A stretch of 32,379 nucleotides of DNA from Psychrobacter fozii. GTDB taxonomy: Bacteria; Pseudomonadota; Gammaproteobacteria; Pseudomonadales; Moraxellaceae. Below, piece by piece: positions 7,417 through 16,147 of this stretch. The notes under the pieces are model-generated. The model was not told where the DNA came from. It searched no databases and worked only from the letters and a program-made list of their open reading frames with translations. The position numbers and the translations under genes are program-made. The stretch is taken from the NCBI RefSeq assembly GCF_003217155.1, contig NZ_QJSU01000015.1:1-32379 (forward strand), written 5' to 3'. Positions within the stretch are counted from its first letter, which is position 1, and the number at the start of each line of letters is the position of its first letter.

Positions 7417-7887
7417 CTAACTATGCGCTTGTTCTTCTGAATTCGAGCTATTCTCACCTGGTGTAAAACCACCAAATGTATTGCGTAGTTCATGAGTAAT
7501 CCTTGCAAGTTGCATCGCATTTTCAGACCCTATCGCCTCATATATTTCTTGATCTAATTCGCGCCATACCTCATAAATCTGCGTTAATAGACCTTTCCCG
7601 TGCTTGGAGAGCTTGAGGACGTTACTGCGCAGCTCATGCTCATCGACCCGTCTTTCGATTAAACCTGCTGTCAACAAGCGTGCTGTCATAGTACTCATGC
7701 TTGCAGCAGACAATCCAAACTCGTCAGCCAACTGCACTTGTGATGCTTGCCCCATTCTTCCGAGCGCATCTAACACACGTGCTTGACGCGGCATAACCTC
7801 CAAAGGTGTCAGTTTGGTACGCAGACGCTCTTCGATGAGATGACCACAATGCAAAAAAAAGTGAAACTGATAAGGTTGATTAGGCAT
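7417..7887 (-). CDS. MarR-family transcriptional regulator
   Basis: A 156-residue MarR protein. Residues about 30-100 form the winged helix ('QASQVQLADEFGLSAASMST', then 'LLTAGLIERRVDEHELRSNV' with the wing Asp-Glu-His-Glu-Leu-Arg pattern), flanked by the N- and C-terminal helices used for dimerisation. The gene is divergent from the BASS transporter at 8254. Its own promoter is overlapped by two tandem palindromes (7903-7931), so it very likely represses itself. It also precedes the PEBP and YHYH genes on the same strand, which are possible targets. No clear ribosome site is seen before the ATG at 7887, so translation may be weak or the leader short. Confidence 0.92.
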   Translation of the reverse strand: MPNQPYQFHFFLHCGHLIEERLRTKLTPLEVMPRQARVLDALGRMGQASQVQLADEFGLSAASMSTMTARLLTAGLIERRVDEHELRSNVLKLSKHGKGLLTQIYEVWRELDQEIYEAIGSENAMQLARITHELRNTFGGFTPGENSSNSEEQAHS

Positions 7888-7902
7888 ATTAGATATTATT
7901 TA

Positions 7903-7931
7903 GTTAGCATATTAATTGTTAGTATACTAAC
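7903..7931. promoter_or_regulatory. Tandem MarR-type operators
   Basis: GTTAGTATACTAAC (7918-7931) is a perfect 14-bp palindrome. GTTAGCATATTAAT (7903-7916) matches it at 11 of 14 positions and starts 15 bases away. The outer palindrome contains the -10 hexamer of the marR promoter and the inner copy covers the expected transcription start. This is a strong autorepression layout. Confidence 0.7.
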
Positions 7932-7949
7932 TATATAACACTATTGCAA
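7921..7949 (-). promoter_or_regulatory. Promoter of the marR gene
   Basis: On the minus strand: -35 TTGCAA (7949-7944), a 17-bp spacer and -10 TATACT (7926-7921). The expected start near 7914 leaves a leader of under 30 bases before the ATG at 7887. Confidence 0.65.
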
Positions 7950-8192
7950 AGAATGACGTTAATCTGCATAGCATTTTATACATATGCTTCATAAGTAAAG
8001 TGTTATGTAGATTACATACACTAAATCATAAGGAATTATAACGGCATCTAAAATTGTGGAATTTAAAGAAAGGTAACGATATGGTCAGCTATCCGTAATT
8101 TTTACCAAATAATCCCCTCTGTATCAAAAATGGAAAATATTTAAAGTTGTTATAATAGCAACTTATTGTTGGCTAAAAACACCCCAAACCTA

Positions 8193-8222
8193 TTGGAAAT
8201 ACAACGGTTTTAAACTTATACT
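8193..8222 (+). promoter_or_regulatory. Candidate promoter of the BASS transporter gene
   Basis: -35 TTGGAA (8193-8198), 18-bp spacer, -10 TATACT (8217-8222), about 31 bases before the start codon. A half-site TTAGTAT (8223-8229), as in the MarR operator, lies just after the -10, so the MarR protein may act here too. The rest of the 366-bp space from 7888 holds the operators described and no gene. Confidence 0.5.
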
Positions 8223-8253
8223 TTAGTATTTTTCGACTTAGAAGGAGTGAGAG

Positions 8254-9270
8254 ATGCAGTTTTTAGGGATGATAAGTCAGCAATTGAGTCGATTTACAGC
8301 ATTGGTTATTATTTTGGCAGCGGCAGTGACATTTATAGAGCCTGCGACTTTTTCTTGGGTGACAGGCGATACCCAAGTCATCGTACTGGGTGTCATCATG
8401 CTTGCTATGGGCATGACATTAGGCAAAGAAGATTACAAAGTATTGGCCAAGCGCCCACTAGATATTTTTATTGGTTCTATCATTCAATATACCGTGATGC
8501 CAATATTGGCAATTGGCGTGGCTCGCCTTTTTGATCTCTCACCCGGCTTGACACTCGGTTTGGTCTTAGTCGGCACTTGTCCAGGTGGCGTGTCTTCGAA
8601 CATCATGAGCTATCTGGCTAAAGGTGATGTGGCATTTTCAGTAGGTATGACCACTGTCTCAACCATCATTGCGCCTTTAGTAACACCACTTTGGTTGAAT
8701 TATTTGGTGGGTCAATCTGTAGAAATGGATGGCTGGGGCATGTTCCGCTTTATGCTTCTAGTGACGTTGTTACCAGTCGCTATTGGTTCTATGTTAAACA
8801 TTTTATTTCACAACAAGCACTGGTTTAATGATGTGCGGGCGGTGATGCCAGGCGTTGCGGTGTTGGCTTTTGCCGCGATCGTCGGCGGCGTTGCAGCCGT
8901 ATTTGGCAGTCAGTTTTTACAATCAGGATTGGTCGTCATTTTAGCCATTGCCGTACACAATATCATCGGCTATGTATTGGGCTACTACTCAGGCGCATTC
9001 TTTGGTATGAATAAAGCCAAAAAACGCACCATATCGATTGAGGTTGGTGTGCAAAATGCAGGTTTGGCCACGGGTTTAAGTACCAAGTTTTTCCCTGGTA
9101 ATGCAGAATCTGCTATTGCAGCAGCCGTAGCTTGTATCTGGCATTCTGTATCTGGCTCTGTATTGGCAAATATCTTTGCTTGGTGGGATAAGCGTCAAGA
9201 AGCAAAGTTTCCTACTACTATCGATGCGGAAGCCATCGTAGATCTTGGTAAACCCATCAAAAATAGTTAA
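8254..9270 (+). CDS. BASS-family bile acid:sodium-symporter-type transporter
   Basis: A 338-residue inner-membrane protein with about ten transmembrane helices. Family marks include 'GTCPGGVSSNIMSYLAKGD' (the discontinuous helix near 105-125) and 'VGVQNAGLATGLSTKFFPG' (near 260-280), the two crossed regions that bind Na+ and substrate. Bacterial members carry organic anions such as pantoate, 2-keto acids or sterol acids; the substrate here cannot be read from sequence. AAGGAG lies 6 bases before the ATG. It is divergent from the MarR gene, which may sense a compound related to the transported one. Confidence 0.92.
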   Translation: MQFLGMISQQLSRFTALVIILAAAVTFIEPATFSWVTGDTQVIVLGVIMLAMGMTLGKEDYKVLAKRPLDIFIGSIIQYTVMPILAIGVARLFDLSPGLTLGLVLVGTCPGGVSSNIMSYLAKGDVAFSVGMTTVSTIIAPLVTPLWLNYLVGQSVEMDGWGMFRFMLLVTLLPVAIGSMLNILFHNKHWFNDVRAVMPGVAVLAFAAIVGGVAAVFGSQFLQSGLVVILAIAVHNIIGYVLGYYSGAFFGMNKAKKRTISIEVGVQNAGLATGLSTKFFPGNAESAIAAAVACIWHSVSGSVLANIFAWWDKRQEAKFPTTIDAEAIVDLGKPIKNS

Positions 9271-9301
9271 TATTGAAAAAGTTAAGACTGAGAGCACTAC
9301 G

Positions 9302-9364
9302 CTAGGGCGTGTCATCCATCTTTTTGATATAAAGACTCACAATCTAAATAATGATACGCCCTAG
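9302..9364. repeat. 63-bp TAGGGCGT element with inverted ends, copy C
   Basis: CTAGGGCGTGTCAT (9302-9315) and ATGATACGCCCTAG (9351-9364) form terminal inverted repeats matching at 13 of 14 positions around a 35-bp AT-rich centre. The outer CTAG could be part of the repeat or a target duplication. It is the only copy in the window showing both ends. It lies after the BASS gene stop and could also fold as a transcript-end hairpin. Confidence 0.6.
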
Positions 9365-9391
9365 ATTATTAGCTACTAGCCAGCTAGTTCA

Positions 9392-9500
9392 ATATAGTCA
9401 AGTCCATATAAATCCGCTACATCGTCATCCTCGCTAAGCATACTAATGTATAACTTGCACTCGGTTTCCTTGTATCGAAATTATATTGAACCGACTATAG
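9392..9500 (-). repeat. ~110-bp dispersed repeat, copy 3 (complete, reversed)
   Basis: Read on the minus strand it begins CTATAGTCGGTTCAATATAA, continues TACAAGGAAACCGAGTGCAA, includes GTAGCGG and ends TTGACTATAT. These segments occur in the same order and spacing in copy 2 (3241-3350), and the first half is close to copy 1 (132-187). Confidence 0.7.
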
Positions 9501-9545
9501 CAATACCCTTGATCGCAACTTCATATCTTAAAGCAAATTTATTAA

Positions 9546-9601
9546 ACGACAGTGAATTCATTTTGAAGTACTGTCGTAGAATGAATGTGAGTTGTTTGAC
9601 A
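9546..9601 (+). promoter_or_regulatory. Upstream region of ppc: inverted repeat and -35-like box
   Basis: ACGACAGT (9546-9553) and ACTGTCGT (9570-9577) form a perfect 8-bp inverted repeat, followed by a consensus -35 TTGACA at 9596-9601. No good -10 stands at 16-18 bp after it, so the promoter call is tentative. The remaining space up to the ppc start (9602-9792) contains nothing else that I recognise. Confidence 0.3.
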
Positions 9602-9792
9602 ACTTTGATAAGTTCCAAATGCATTCCGCGAGAAAAACTTATACCAGTGGCACATTAGTTTTGCTATGGTTAATGTGGTAAATTGCTTGGACAGTCAAAA
9701 TAATAAAAGCAGCCAATGAATACCCGTCAATAACAATATATTAAAATCATGATTTTCATATATTGCCAACCCATTTAATGAGAAGGTTAATG

Positions 9793-12573
9793 ATGACTAT
9801 AGATAATAACGTATTACGTGAGCGCATCAGCTTATTAGGATCATTTTTAGGCGATGCGATTTCTCGCCAAACTGGTGAAAAAACAATTCATACGATTGAA
9901 ACTCTACGCAAAGGTTTTATTCAACAACGCCGTGAGCCTAACGAAGAAAATAAGCAGCAGCTCATCGACTTCATTGCCTCTTTAGACAATCAAACCTTAA
10001 AAAATGTCATCCGTAGCTTTTCTATCTATTTTTTCCTAGCCAATCTAAGTGAAGAAAACTACCTACGTGAGCAACGCCACGCCCAACGCATGCAGTCAGA
10101 ACATAGCTGGGAAGGCTCGTTCCGTCGTACGCTACTTGAGTGCCGTGAGCGCAATATCGAACCTGCCCAAATGCAAGAGCTGATTGATCAGCTAAAGTTC
10201 ATACCCGTATTCACCGCCCATCCTACGGAAGCTCGTCGCCGCACGACGATGAACATGTTACAAAGCCTATTCACACACAGCGATGCGCTAAACAATCTGG
10301 ATAAAAACAGTGTCGCTTACGAGCAGGCAAAAGACCAAACCGCACAAACGATTGACTTATTATGGTCATCTGATGAAGTGCGTACACGTAAGCCATTGGT
10401 TTATGATGAAATCAATAATGGACTGCACTACTTTAATGCCAGTTTGTTTAATGCCATTCCTAAAGTGTATCGCAATATTAAAAAAGCCATCATTGATATC
10501 TACCCAGAGCTGACAGACTATCCACTACCTGCATTTATTAGCTTTGGCTCTTGGATCGGTGGCGACAGAGATGGCAATCCTTTTGTGACTTTTGAAACCA
10601 CAGAACGCGCCGTATTAATGCATGCCGATACGGTGTTGCGTCACTATCAAGTACTGCTGAAGAAACTACGCCGCCAGCTCATTCACAGTGATACGATCGT
10701 GACGATTGAATCTGACGTCTATGCCAAAATTAAAAGCTACGACGAACTAGACCAGCGGGTATTTGATTATAATCTCGATGATTACAGCAATGAGCCTTAT
10801 CGTCGACTGCTCTCTATCATCCTGACTAAAGTCAAAGCCACCAATCGCCGCATTCAAAGCAAAGGCACAGATATCGAGGCTGAAAATGACGCTTACCGCA
10901 ATCCAGAAGAGTTATTAGAAGATTTGCGCATCATTCGTCAAAGTGTCAACACACACGATACCGCACACGCAGAAGGCTTATTGCTCGATGTTATTCGACT
11001 GGTCAAAACTTGTGGCTTCCATCTGGCTGCGCTCGATATCCGTCAAGAGTCGTTTTATCATAGTGAAGTCATTGCTGATATCTTTGCCAGTGCCTCTAAC
11101 CTACCCGATTATCAAACGCTCAATGAGCTAGAGCGTCGCGACTGGTTAACACGCTTGCTCGAAAAACCGGGCACACCGCTTATTTATACAGACAATCTGG
11201 GTGACAAAACACGTGAACAGTTGGCGCTGATGAACTCTGTAGCGACATTGCGCAAATTGGTTGGCCAAGACACCTTTGGCAGTTATGTCATCTCGATGAC
11301 CAATAATGCCAGTCAATTACTAGAAGTCCTACTATTAATGCGCTTTGCAGGCTTGTGCACTGTTGATGCTGATGGCAAACTGTCTGCTGACCTACCCGTC
11401 GCACCGCTATTCGAGACCATCGAAGATCTTAAAAACATCGATCAAATATTACCTGCTGTGCTAGACAATCCACTGTATCGCGGATTGCTACAGAACACCG
11501 ATAACACGCAAGAGATCATGCTGGGTTACTCAGACTCATCGAAAGATGGCGGCATCATCACCTCGGCATGGCAGCTTTATAGCGCACAGCAAACCATCAA
11601 CCATATCGCTGAGCAATATGGCATCAAAACACGACTGTTCCATGGTCGCGGCGGATCTGTGAGCCGTGGTGGTGGATCAACGCATAATGCCATCGCCGCA
11701 CAGCCCGCTGGCACGCTACATGGTCAGATTAAAGTGACTGAACAAGGCGAAGTGCTATATGCTAAGTATGCCAATACTGACACCGCTGTGTTTGAGCTGA
11801 CCATGGGTATCACGGGCACACTCAAAGCCTGCTCTTCAAGGTTTGTGGTGCAACCTACTGAGCTACCAAATTACGAAGCACTGTTTGCACGCTTAGCAGA
11901 CGCAGGTGAACAACGCTATCGCGAGCTGACTGATCATACCGAAGGGTTTTATAAATTCTACTCAGAGGTCACGCCTGTACAAGAGATTTCCTTATTGAAT
12001 ATTGGCTCACGCCCTGCCCATCGTAAAAAAGGCCTACCAAGTAAAACTACCTTGCGAGCGATTCCTTGGGTGTTTGGCTGGTCATTGGCACGCTTTACCC
12101 TACCTGCTTGGTATGGCGTCGGTAGTGCGCTAGATAGCGTCAAAAAAGACGAAGCCTTGATGAAAGAGATGAATAAGCACTGGCCGTTTTTTAGCGTGTT
12201 TATCAGTAATATTGAGATGGCCTTTACCAAAGCCAATATGAATATTGCCGAGGCTTATAGCCAACTGTGTGATGATGAGCCGTTACGCGAAAAAATCATG
12301 ACAGCGGTCACCGATGAACACACGCTGACCAATTCAGGATTAAACTCTCTGCTTGAACAAGACTCTTTATTATCCAATCAGCAAAACCTTGCTTCATCCC
12401 TGCAATGGCGTGACGCTTATCTAGACCCGATCAACTATATACAGATTGAGCTGTTAAAGCGTGCCAGACAACAGGATACCCCTAACCATACGGAACATGG
12501 CGACCTTAATGTAGAAGACCCCTTAATCCGTAGCATCAATGCACTGGCAGCGGGTTTACGCAATACTGGTTAA
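9793..12573 (+). CDS. ppc: Phosphoenolpyruvate carboxylase
   Basis: The 926-residue cytoplasmic enzyme converts phosphoenolpyruvate and bicarbonate to oxaloacetate, refilling the TCA cycle. All signature regions are present: 'VFTAHPTEARRRT' with the catalytic His near 143, 'GSWIGGDRDGNPF' near 252-264, 'LGYSDSSKDGG' near 577-587, and 'HGRGGSVSRGGG' near 617-628. The length is normal. Of two adjacent ATG codons (9790 and 9793) the second is preferred, because AGAAGG lies 6 bases before it; a longer frame from TTG at 9763 has no support. It stands alone with a strong terminator after it. Confidence 0.97.
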   Translation: MTIDNNVLRERISLLGSFLGDAISRQTGEKTIHTIETLRKGFIQQRREPNEENKQQLIDFIASLDNQTLKNVIRSFSIYFFLANLSEENYLREQRHAQRMQSEHSWEGSFRRTLLECRERNIEPAQMQELIDQLKFIPVFTAHPTEARRRTTMNMLQSLFTHSDALNNLDKNSVAYEQAKDQTAQTIDLLWSSDEVRTRKPLVYDEINNGLHYFNASLFNAIPKVYRNIKKAIIDIYPELTDYPLPAFISFGSWIGGDRDGNPFVTFETTERAVLMHADTVLRHYQVLLKKLRRQLIHSDTIVTIESDVYAKIKSYDELDQRVFDYNLDDYSNEPYRRLLSIILTKVKATNRRIQSKGTDIEAENDAYRNPEELLEDLRIIRQSVNTHDTAHAEGLLLDVIRLVKTCGFHLAALDIRQESFYHSEVIADIFASASNLPDYQTLNELERRDWLTRLLEKPGTPLIYTDNLGDKTREQLALMNSVATLRKLVGQDTFGSYVISMTNNASQLLEVLLLMRFAGLCTVDADGKLSADLPVAPLFETIEDLKNIDQILPAVLDNPLYRGLLQNTDNTQEIMLGYSDSSKDGGIITSAWQLYSAQQTINHIAEQYGIKTRLFHGRGGSVSRGGGSTHNAIAAQPAGTLHGQIKVTEQGEVLYAKYANTDTAVFELTMGITGTLKACSSRFVVQPTELPNYEALFARLADAGEQRYRELTDHTEGFYKFYSEVTPVQEISLLNIGSRPAHRKKGLPSKTTLRAIPWVFGWSLARFTLPAWYGVGSALDSVKKDEALMKEMNKHWPFFSVFISNIEMAFTKANMNIAEAYSQLCDDEPLREKIMTAVTDEHTLTNSGLNSLLEQDSLLSNQQNLASSLQWRDAYLDPINYIQIELLKRARQQDTPNHTEHGDLNVEDPLIRSINALAAGLRNTG

Positions 12574-12606
12574 GAGCAGCTGCAGGACAGATAAAATACT
12601 TATACC

Positions 12607-12641
12607 AATTGAGGTTTCGTCCGCGAAGCCTCAATTTTTTT
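12607..12641 (+). terminator. Rho-independent terminator of ppc
   Basis: AATTGAGGTTTCG and CGAAGCCTCAATT form a 13-bp stem (one G-T pair) with a short loop, followed by a run of seven T. It begins 34 bases after the ppc stop codon. Confidence 0.9.
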
Positions 12642-12779
12642 CATCATATTTTAATGAACGTCAAAATAAACAGCCTATTCGAGTAAATTGAAGACACGCG
12701 CCAGTAATACTAGAAATAAGCATGTCAACCAAGATATTAGATATCGTGCTGACTAAACGGGTTTATCGAGCAATCTTAT

Positions 12780-13499
12780 CTAAACCAACTGACAAGACAC
12801 CATTTCCCATTGACTGTCCATATTCGCTTGTACCAAGGCATCATGCAGCGCATCGGACACAAATACATAACTCATCAATAAGGGGTCATGCCATAGGTCT
12901 AGCTCACACTCAAGTGCTTCGCACTGCACATGCAGCTGCTGATCTTTGATAGGCACACCATTGGTAGTATATTTATCTCTACCTTCCATAGTTGGGGACA
13001 ACTTAAACATCTCATCCACCTGTGGGTATTGAACATATTCTCGTCTTTCACATAGATTAAGAAAATAAAAGGTCTCCTCACTACACAGCTTCTTAGTCTC
13101 AAGGTCGTAGATTTGTACTGGCGTGAGCGTACTTTCCCCTAAGCGAAACTGCTGTAGTAGCTGAGCACAGGCTTGGGTAAACACAACGCCACCACTTCTC
13201 ACTTTAAAGATATATTCAGACGATGGTGGTAGCTTGATGTCATTACTCTCTACCCACAAGCTGTCTGGTAAATGCTCAGTCTTAAAGAAATAACGACCTG
13301 CACCTGATAGCTCTAACCTATCTTCTTTGTACATTTTTTTTATTTCTAATAACTTAGGATCAGCTGTTTTTTCCCTACTTTCAAATATTTTCCAATACTT
13401 TGGAAAGTCATATTTTTTACTATTGGCAGGATAAATATCGTAAAAATTAATAGAAGTTAGCTTAAAGCCTGCCAGCCAGACGTTGTTTGTAGTGCTCAT
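12780..13499 (-). CDS. Imm11-like (DUF1629-type) putative immunity protein
   Basis: A 239-residue cytoplasmic protein without signal or membrane segment. The middle ('FTQACAQLLQQFRLGESTLT' followed by 'PVQIYDLETKKL') resembles the Imm11/DUF1629 pattern, in which a helix and a 'PVxIYD' strand precede a long acidic C-terminal part. Members of that family are proposed immunity partners of polymorphic or type VI toxins. AAGGATAA precedes the ATG at 13499. It is the last gene of the minus-strand array starting at 18762 and follows three paralogous membrane proteins. No cognate toxin is in the window. The family call comes from sequence feel and should be tested with a profile search. Confidence 0.6.
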   Translation of the reverse strand: MSTTNNVWLAGFKLTSINFYDIYPANSKKYDFPKYWKIFESREKTADPKLLEIKKMYKEDRLELSGAGRYFFKTEHLPDSLWVESNDIKLPPSSEYIFKVRSGGVVFTQACAQLLQQFRLGESTLTPVQIYDLETKKLCSEETFYFLNLCERREYVQYPQVDEMFKLSPTMEGRDKYTTNGVPIKDQQLHVQCEALECELDLWHDPLLMSYVFVSDALHDALVQANMDSQWEMVSCQLV

Positions 13500-13512
13500 G
13501 TTTTATCCTTAG

Positions 13513-13536
13513 TTAGGGCGTATCCTCAATCTGAAC
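13513..13536 (+). repeat. TAGGGCGT-type dispersed repeat, copy D
   Basis: TTAGGGCGTATCCTCAATCT and the next four bases match copy A (1389-1412) at 20 of 24 positions. It sits between the Imm11-like gene and the first DUF6708-like gene, inside the array. Confidence 0.5.
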
Positions 13537-13598
13537 GGTAAATGGGCTAAAACCTCTCAAGTTAATATCTATAGATGTGACAGCATAGGTCAAACTTA

Positions 13599-14801
13599 TT
13601 AAGACAACCACCCCAAACTAAACAAATACCAGAGTTTGCCGACCATGCTTGGATAGTCACCATGTGGTCTCGCCGCGCCCATCACGTCTATCATAAAGGC
13701 GCCCACAAATATCATGGCAATCGTCGCAATAGTAATACCGACACTATAAACCACAGTCTTCCACATAGGCTGATGGCGCTGCTCAAGATTGCCTGCTGGT
13801 AGGTGCTTATTCAAATCATAAGGGTCATTGGGATCAATCTGACATTCCGCTTGAATGGCTGCGCTAAAACGGTGACGATAGCTGGTCAGCATAGAAATCA
13901 CGCGGCCTACATAGCGCAGTACTAATAACGGCAGGATAACCAATGTCACTGGTTGAAATTCAAATGTACGTTCAGGGTACTCCATATTCTCATGATCATG
14001 ATGTACTTCATTGAGTATCAAGCGCTTAAATGACATGAGTGGTGTTTCACGTTTCTTATGAATAGGATAGATATAACGTATCGCTTCTTTGACTTCTTTT
14101 AGTTGCTGATCATCGCCTTCCATATAACGACGAATAAACTCAAAATAGCTGATTAAACTTTTATCAAAGACATCATTTTTAAAAGCGAGCGCAAACATGC
14201 CTGTCACAGTTTCGCCATCTTTATCCAAGGTGACCGCTCTGATGTCTCTGTCTTCACTAATATAGGCAATAAAAAAGGTCAATTCGTCCCAGTTATATAC
14301 CTCTACTTTACGGTTATATTGACGGACATAGACCTTACGGGTTTTACGGTTAAAGCGGATAGGATAATGCCATGTGGTAAACAACTCAGTTGAGAGCACA
14401 TTTATTAATAAACCAAAGAATATTGGTATTATGACAACGAAAAACACTACTATAGATAGTATAAAAACATCAAAATTATTAATTAAATCAGCTAGAAGAA
14501 AACCATAAAGACTAGTCATAGAAAGTCCAACAAACCCTATAATCAACCCCCATCCTACCGCATCACCACGTCTTCTTTCATTGCGACCAGTGGTTTCTAG
14601 ATAAGTTGAATTAAACTGTACAACCGTTTGTTGAGGGTGCAACGGCACCTCATAGGTTTTATCTTTTTCCAGCGGCACTCTTTTATGGATGCCTTTTACA
14701 TCATCAAGCTTTTGCCCAACTGCCTGATAGCCAGGGGTCAAAAATGGCGGTTTTTTAGTCAGTCGAAACCGCCCTTCCATGTCTACAACATATCCACTCA
14801 T
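13599..14801 (-). CDS. DUF6708-like membrane protein, paralogue 1
   Basis: A 400-residue protein: cytoplasmic N-terminus with 'VVQFNSTYLETTGR' near 60-73, two transmembrane helices near 84-106 and 112-135, a soluble part starting 'YPIRFNRKTRKVYVRQYNRK', and a third transmembrane helix near 350-370 followed by 'GAARPHGDYPSMVGKLW'. The same blocks occur in order in the neighbour at 14924. I assign this to DUF6708, a family seen beside type VI secretion effectors, so an immunity or effector-associated role is inferred, not shown. The gene lies in the middle of the minus-strand array. Duplication of the neighbour is evident at protein level, with strong divergence. Confidence 0.7.
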   Translation of the reverse strand: MSGYVVDMEGRFRLTKKPPFLTPGYQAVGQKLDDVKGIHKRVPLEKDKTYEVPLHPQQTVVQFNSTYLETTGRNERRRGDAVGWGLIIGFVGLSMTSLYGFLLADLINNFDVFILSIVVFFVVIIPIFFGLLINVLSTELFTTWHYPIRFNRKTRKVYVRQYNRKVEVYNWDELTFFIAYISEDRDIRAVTLDKDGETVTGMFALAFKNDVFDKSLISYFEFIRRYMEGDDQQLKEVKEAIRYIYPIHKKRETPLMSFKRLILNEVHHDHENMEYPERTFEFQPVTLVILPLLVLRYVGRVISMLTSYRHRFSAAIQAECQIDPNDPYDLNKHLPAGNLEQRHQPMWKTVVYSVGITIATIAMIFVGAFMIDVMGAARPHGDYPSMVGKLWYLFSLGWLS

Positions 14802-14812
14802 TATTCATTGTC

Positions 14813-14923
14813 CTAAATTTCTATTACTTCGCCATTGGCTGCTTTTTCAAGCCATTCTGAATGTATGTTATTACCCACATCGTTACAGGTCTAGGCTTCA
14901 AGTGTGCCAGCGAAAACGACCAT
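14813..14923 (-). pseudogene. Short broken frame between paralogues 1 and 2
   Basis: An ATG adjoining the stop of the gene at 14924 opens MVVFAGTLEA, meets an in-frame TAG, and continues TCNDVGNNIHSEWLEKAANG then EVIEI before a second stop. The second half reads like genuine protein sequence. It may be the remnant of a small gene or the C-terminal tail of a lost gene. No family recognised; the call is weak. Confidence 0.25.
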
Positions 14924-16078
14924 CTAAATCCACCGAAACAACAGCCAGTTCCACAGTATTTTAAAGAAGCTTGGATAATCACCATGTGGTCGCGCGGCAC
15001 CGATGATATCAATAATAATGGCGAGTATCGATAATGAGGCAAGCGTTGCAACTACCATCATCACGATATAGAATACTTTTTCCAATAAGGTGGCAGGCTT
15101 TATGAGCGCTGGTATCGGTGGGTTTTTATTTAAATCAAATTTATCGTTGGGATCTACATCACACTGGACTTCTATTTCAAAAGGGAAATGCGGCGTGGTA
15201 GACGTTAATACGGCTAAACGACGTCCCAATAGCTTTAAAAACCAAAAAGGAATATTAATCATAAACGTCCAGTCTAACTTTAAAGTGTCTTCTGGATATT
15301 CCATATCATAGAAATCTTGATGATATTCAAATAAAGAACGCTGTACACTTTCTTTAAAGGTTTCTTTACGCTGATGGACGGGAAAGATATGACGGATACT
15401 ACTGGCTACCTCAGCGAGCTCGCTATCATCTTTGGCAGACATATAGCGATTAACAAACTCAAAATGGCCATATAAGACCTTATATACTCTATCGTATCGA
15501 AAAGGCAGACTAAAAGTGCGTTGGATAATACCCTTATCGTCTACGTCGCAGCAGCGGATATCCCATGGTGCATTGGCATCGGTCTGCATTTGTATCTTTA
15601 GACTACCCCAGTCATAAGTTTCTACTTTTTTATTGGCACCCATAACATAGACTTTGCCCTCTTTACGATTAAAACGAATGGGGAAATAGGTGTAGGTAAA
15701 TAGCTCTCTGCTAAGACGTCTTAATAAGACGTAAATAAATCCAAACCATATAAGATCTGCTACAATATAAAATAAGGTGGAGAAGCCAAGTCCGCTTTTA
15801 TTAAACTCAGAGAGCATAATATAACTAACAACACCTAAACCAACAATTGCTACTAAAGAAAGAAATAATTGACTCCAAACAATCTCGCCACGGATAAAGT
15901 CCCACATGTCTACCAGCTCCATATAGGTGCTATTAAACTGTACAACAGTACGCTGAGGCCGTAGCGGATAATCAAGCTTCTGATATGGATGAAGCTCATG
16001 TTGTAAGTTATCTACTTTATAGGCTTTACCTAAGGTGTCGTAGGTTCCGTTTTTTCCGCGCCCTATCATGTCGATCAT
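14924..16078 (-). CDS. DUF6708-like membrane protein, paralogue 2
   Basis: A 384-residue paralogue of the gene at 13599. Shared blocks: 'VVQFNSTYMELVDMWDF' near 45-61, transmembrane helices near 69-90 and 100-120, 'YFPIRFNRKEGKVYV', 'HFEFVNRYMSA', 'IRHIFPVHQRKET', 'DMEYPEDT', 'QCDVDPNDKFDLNKN', and the C-terminal transmembrane helix followed by 'GAARPHGDYPSFFKILW'. The identical GAARPHGDYPS core at the end is the strongest fixed point. GGAG precedes the ATG at 16078. Role presumed as for paralogue 1 (effector-associated or immunity). No catalytic motif is visible. Confidence 0.7.
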   Translation of the reverse strand: MIDMIGRGKNGTYDTLGKAYKVDNLQHELHPYQKLDYPLRPQRTVVQFNSTYMELVDMWDFIRGEIVWSQLFLSLVAIVGLGVVSYIMLSEFNKSGLGFSTLFYIVADLIWFGFIYVLLRRLSRELFTYTYFPIRFNRKEGKVYVMGANKKVETYDWGSLKIQMQTDANAPWDIRCCDVDDKGIIQRTFSLPFRYDRVYKVLYGHFEFVNRYMSAKDDSELAEVASSIRHIFPVHQRKETFKESVQRSLFEYHQDFYDMEYPEDTLKLDWTFMINIPFWFLKLLGRRLAVLTSTTPHFPFEIEVQCDVDPNDKFDLNKNPPIPALIKPATLLEKVFYIVMMVVATLASLSILAIIIDIIGAARPHGDYPSFFKILWNWLLFRWI

Positions 16079-16147
16079 CGTTTTACTCCGTCATCCTTTT
16101 TAAAGCATCGTCATGCGTTTGGATGACTTTTTCATTGTTGTTTTCAT

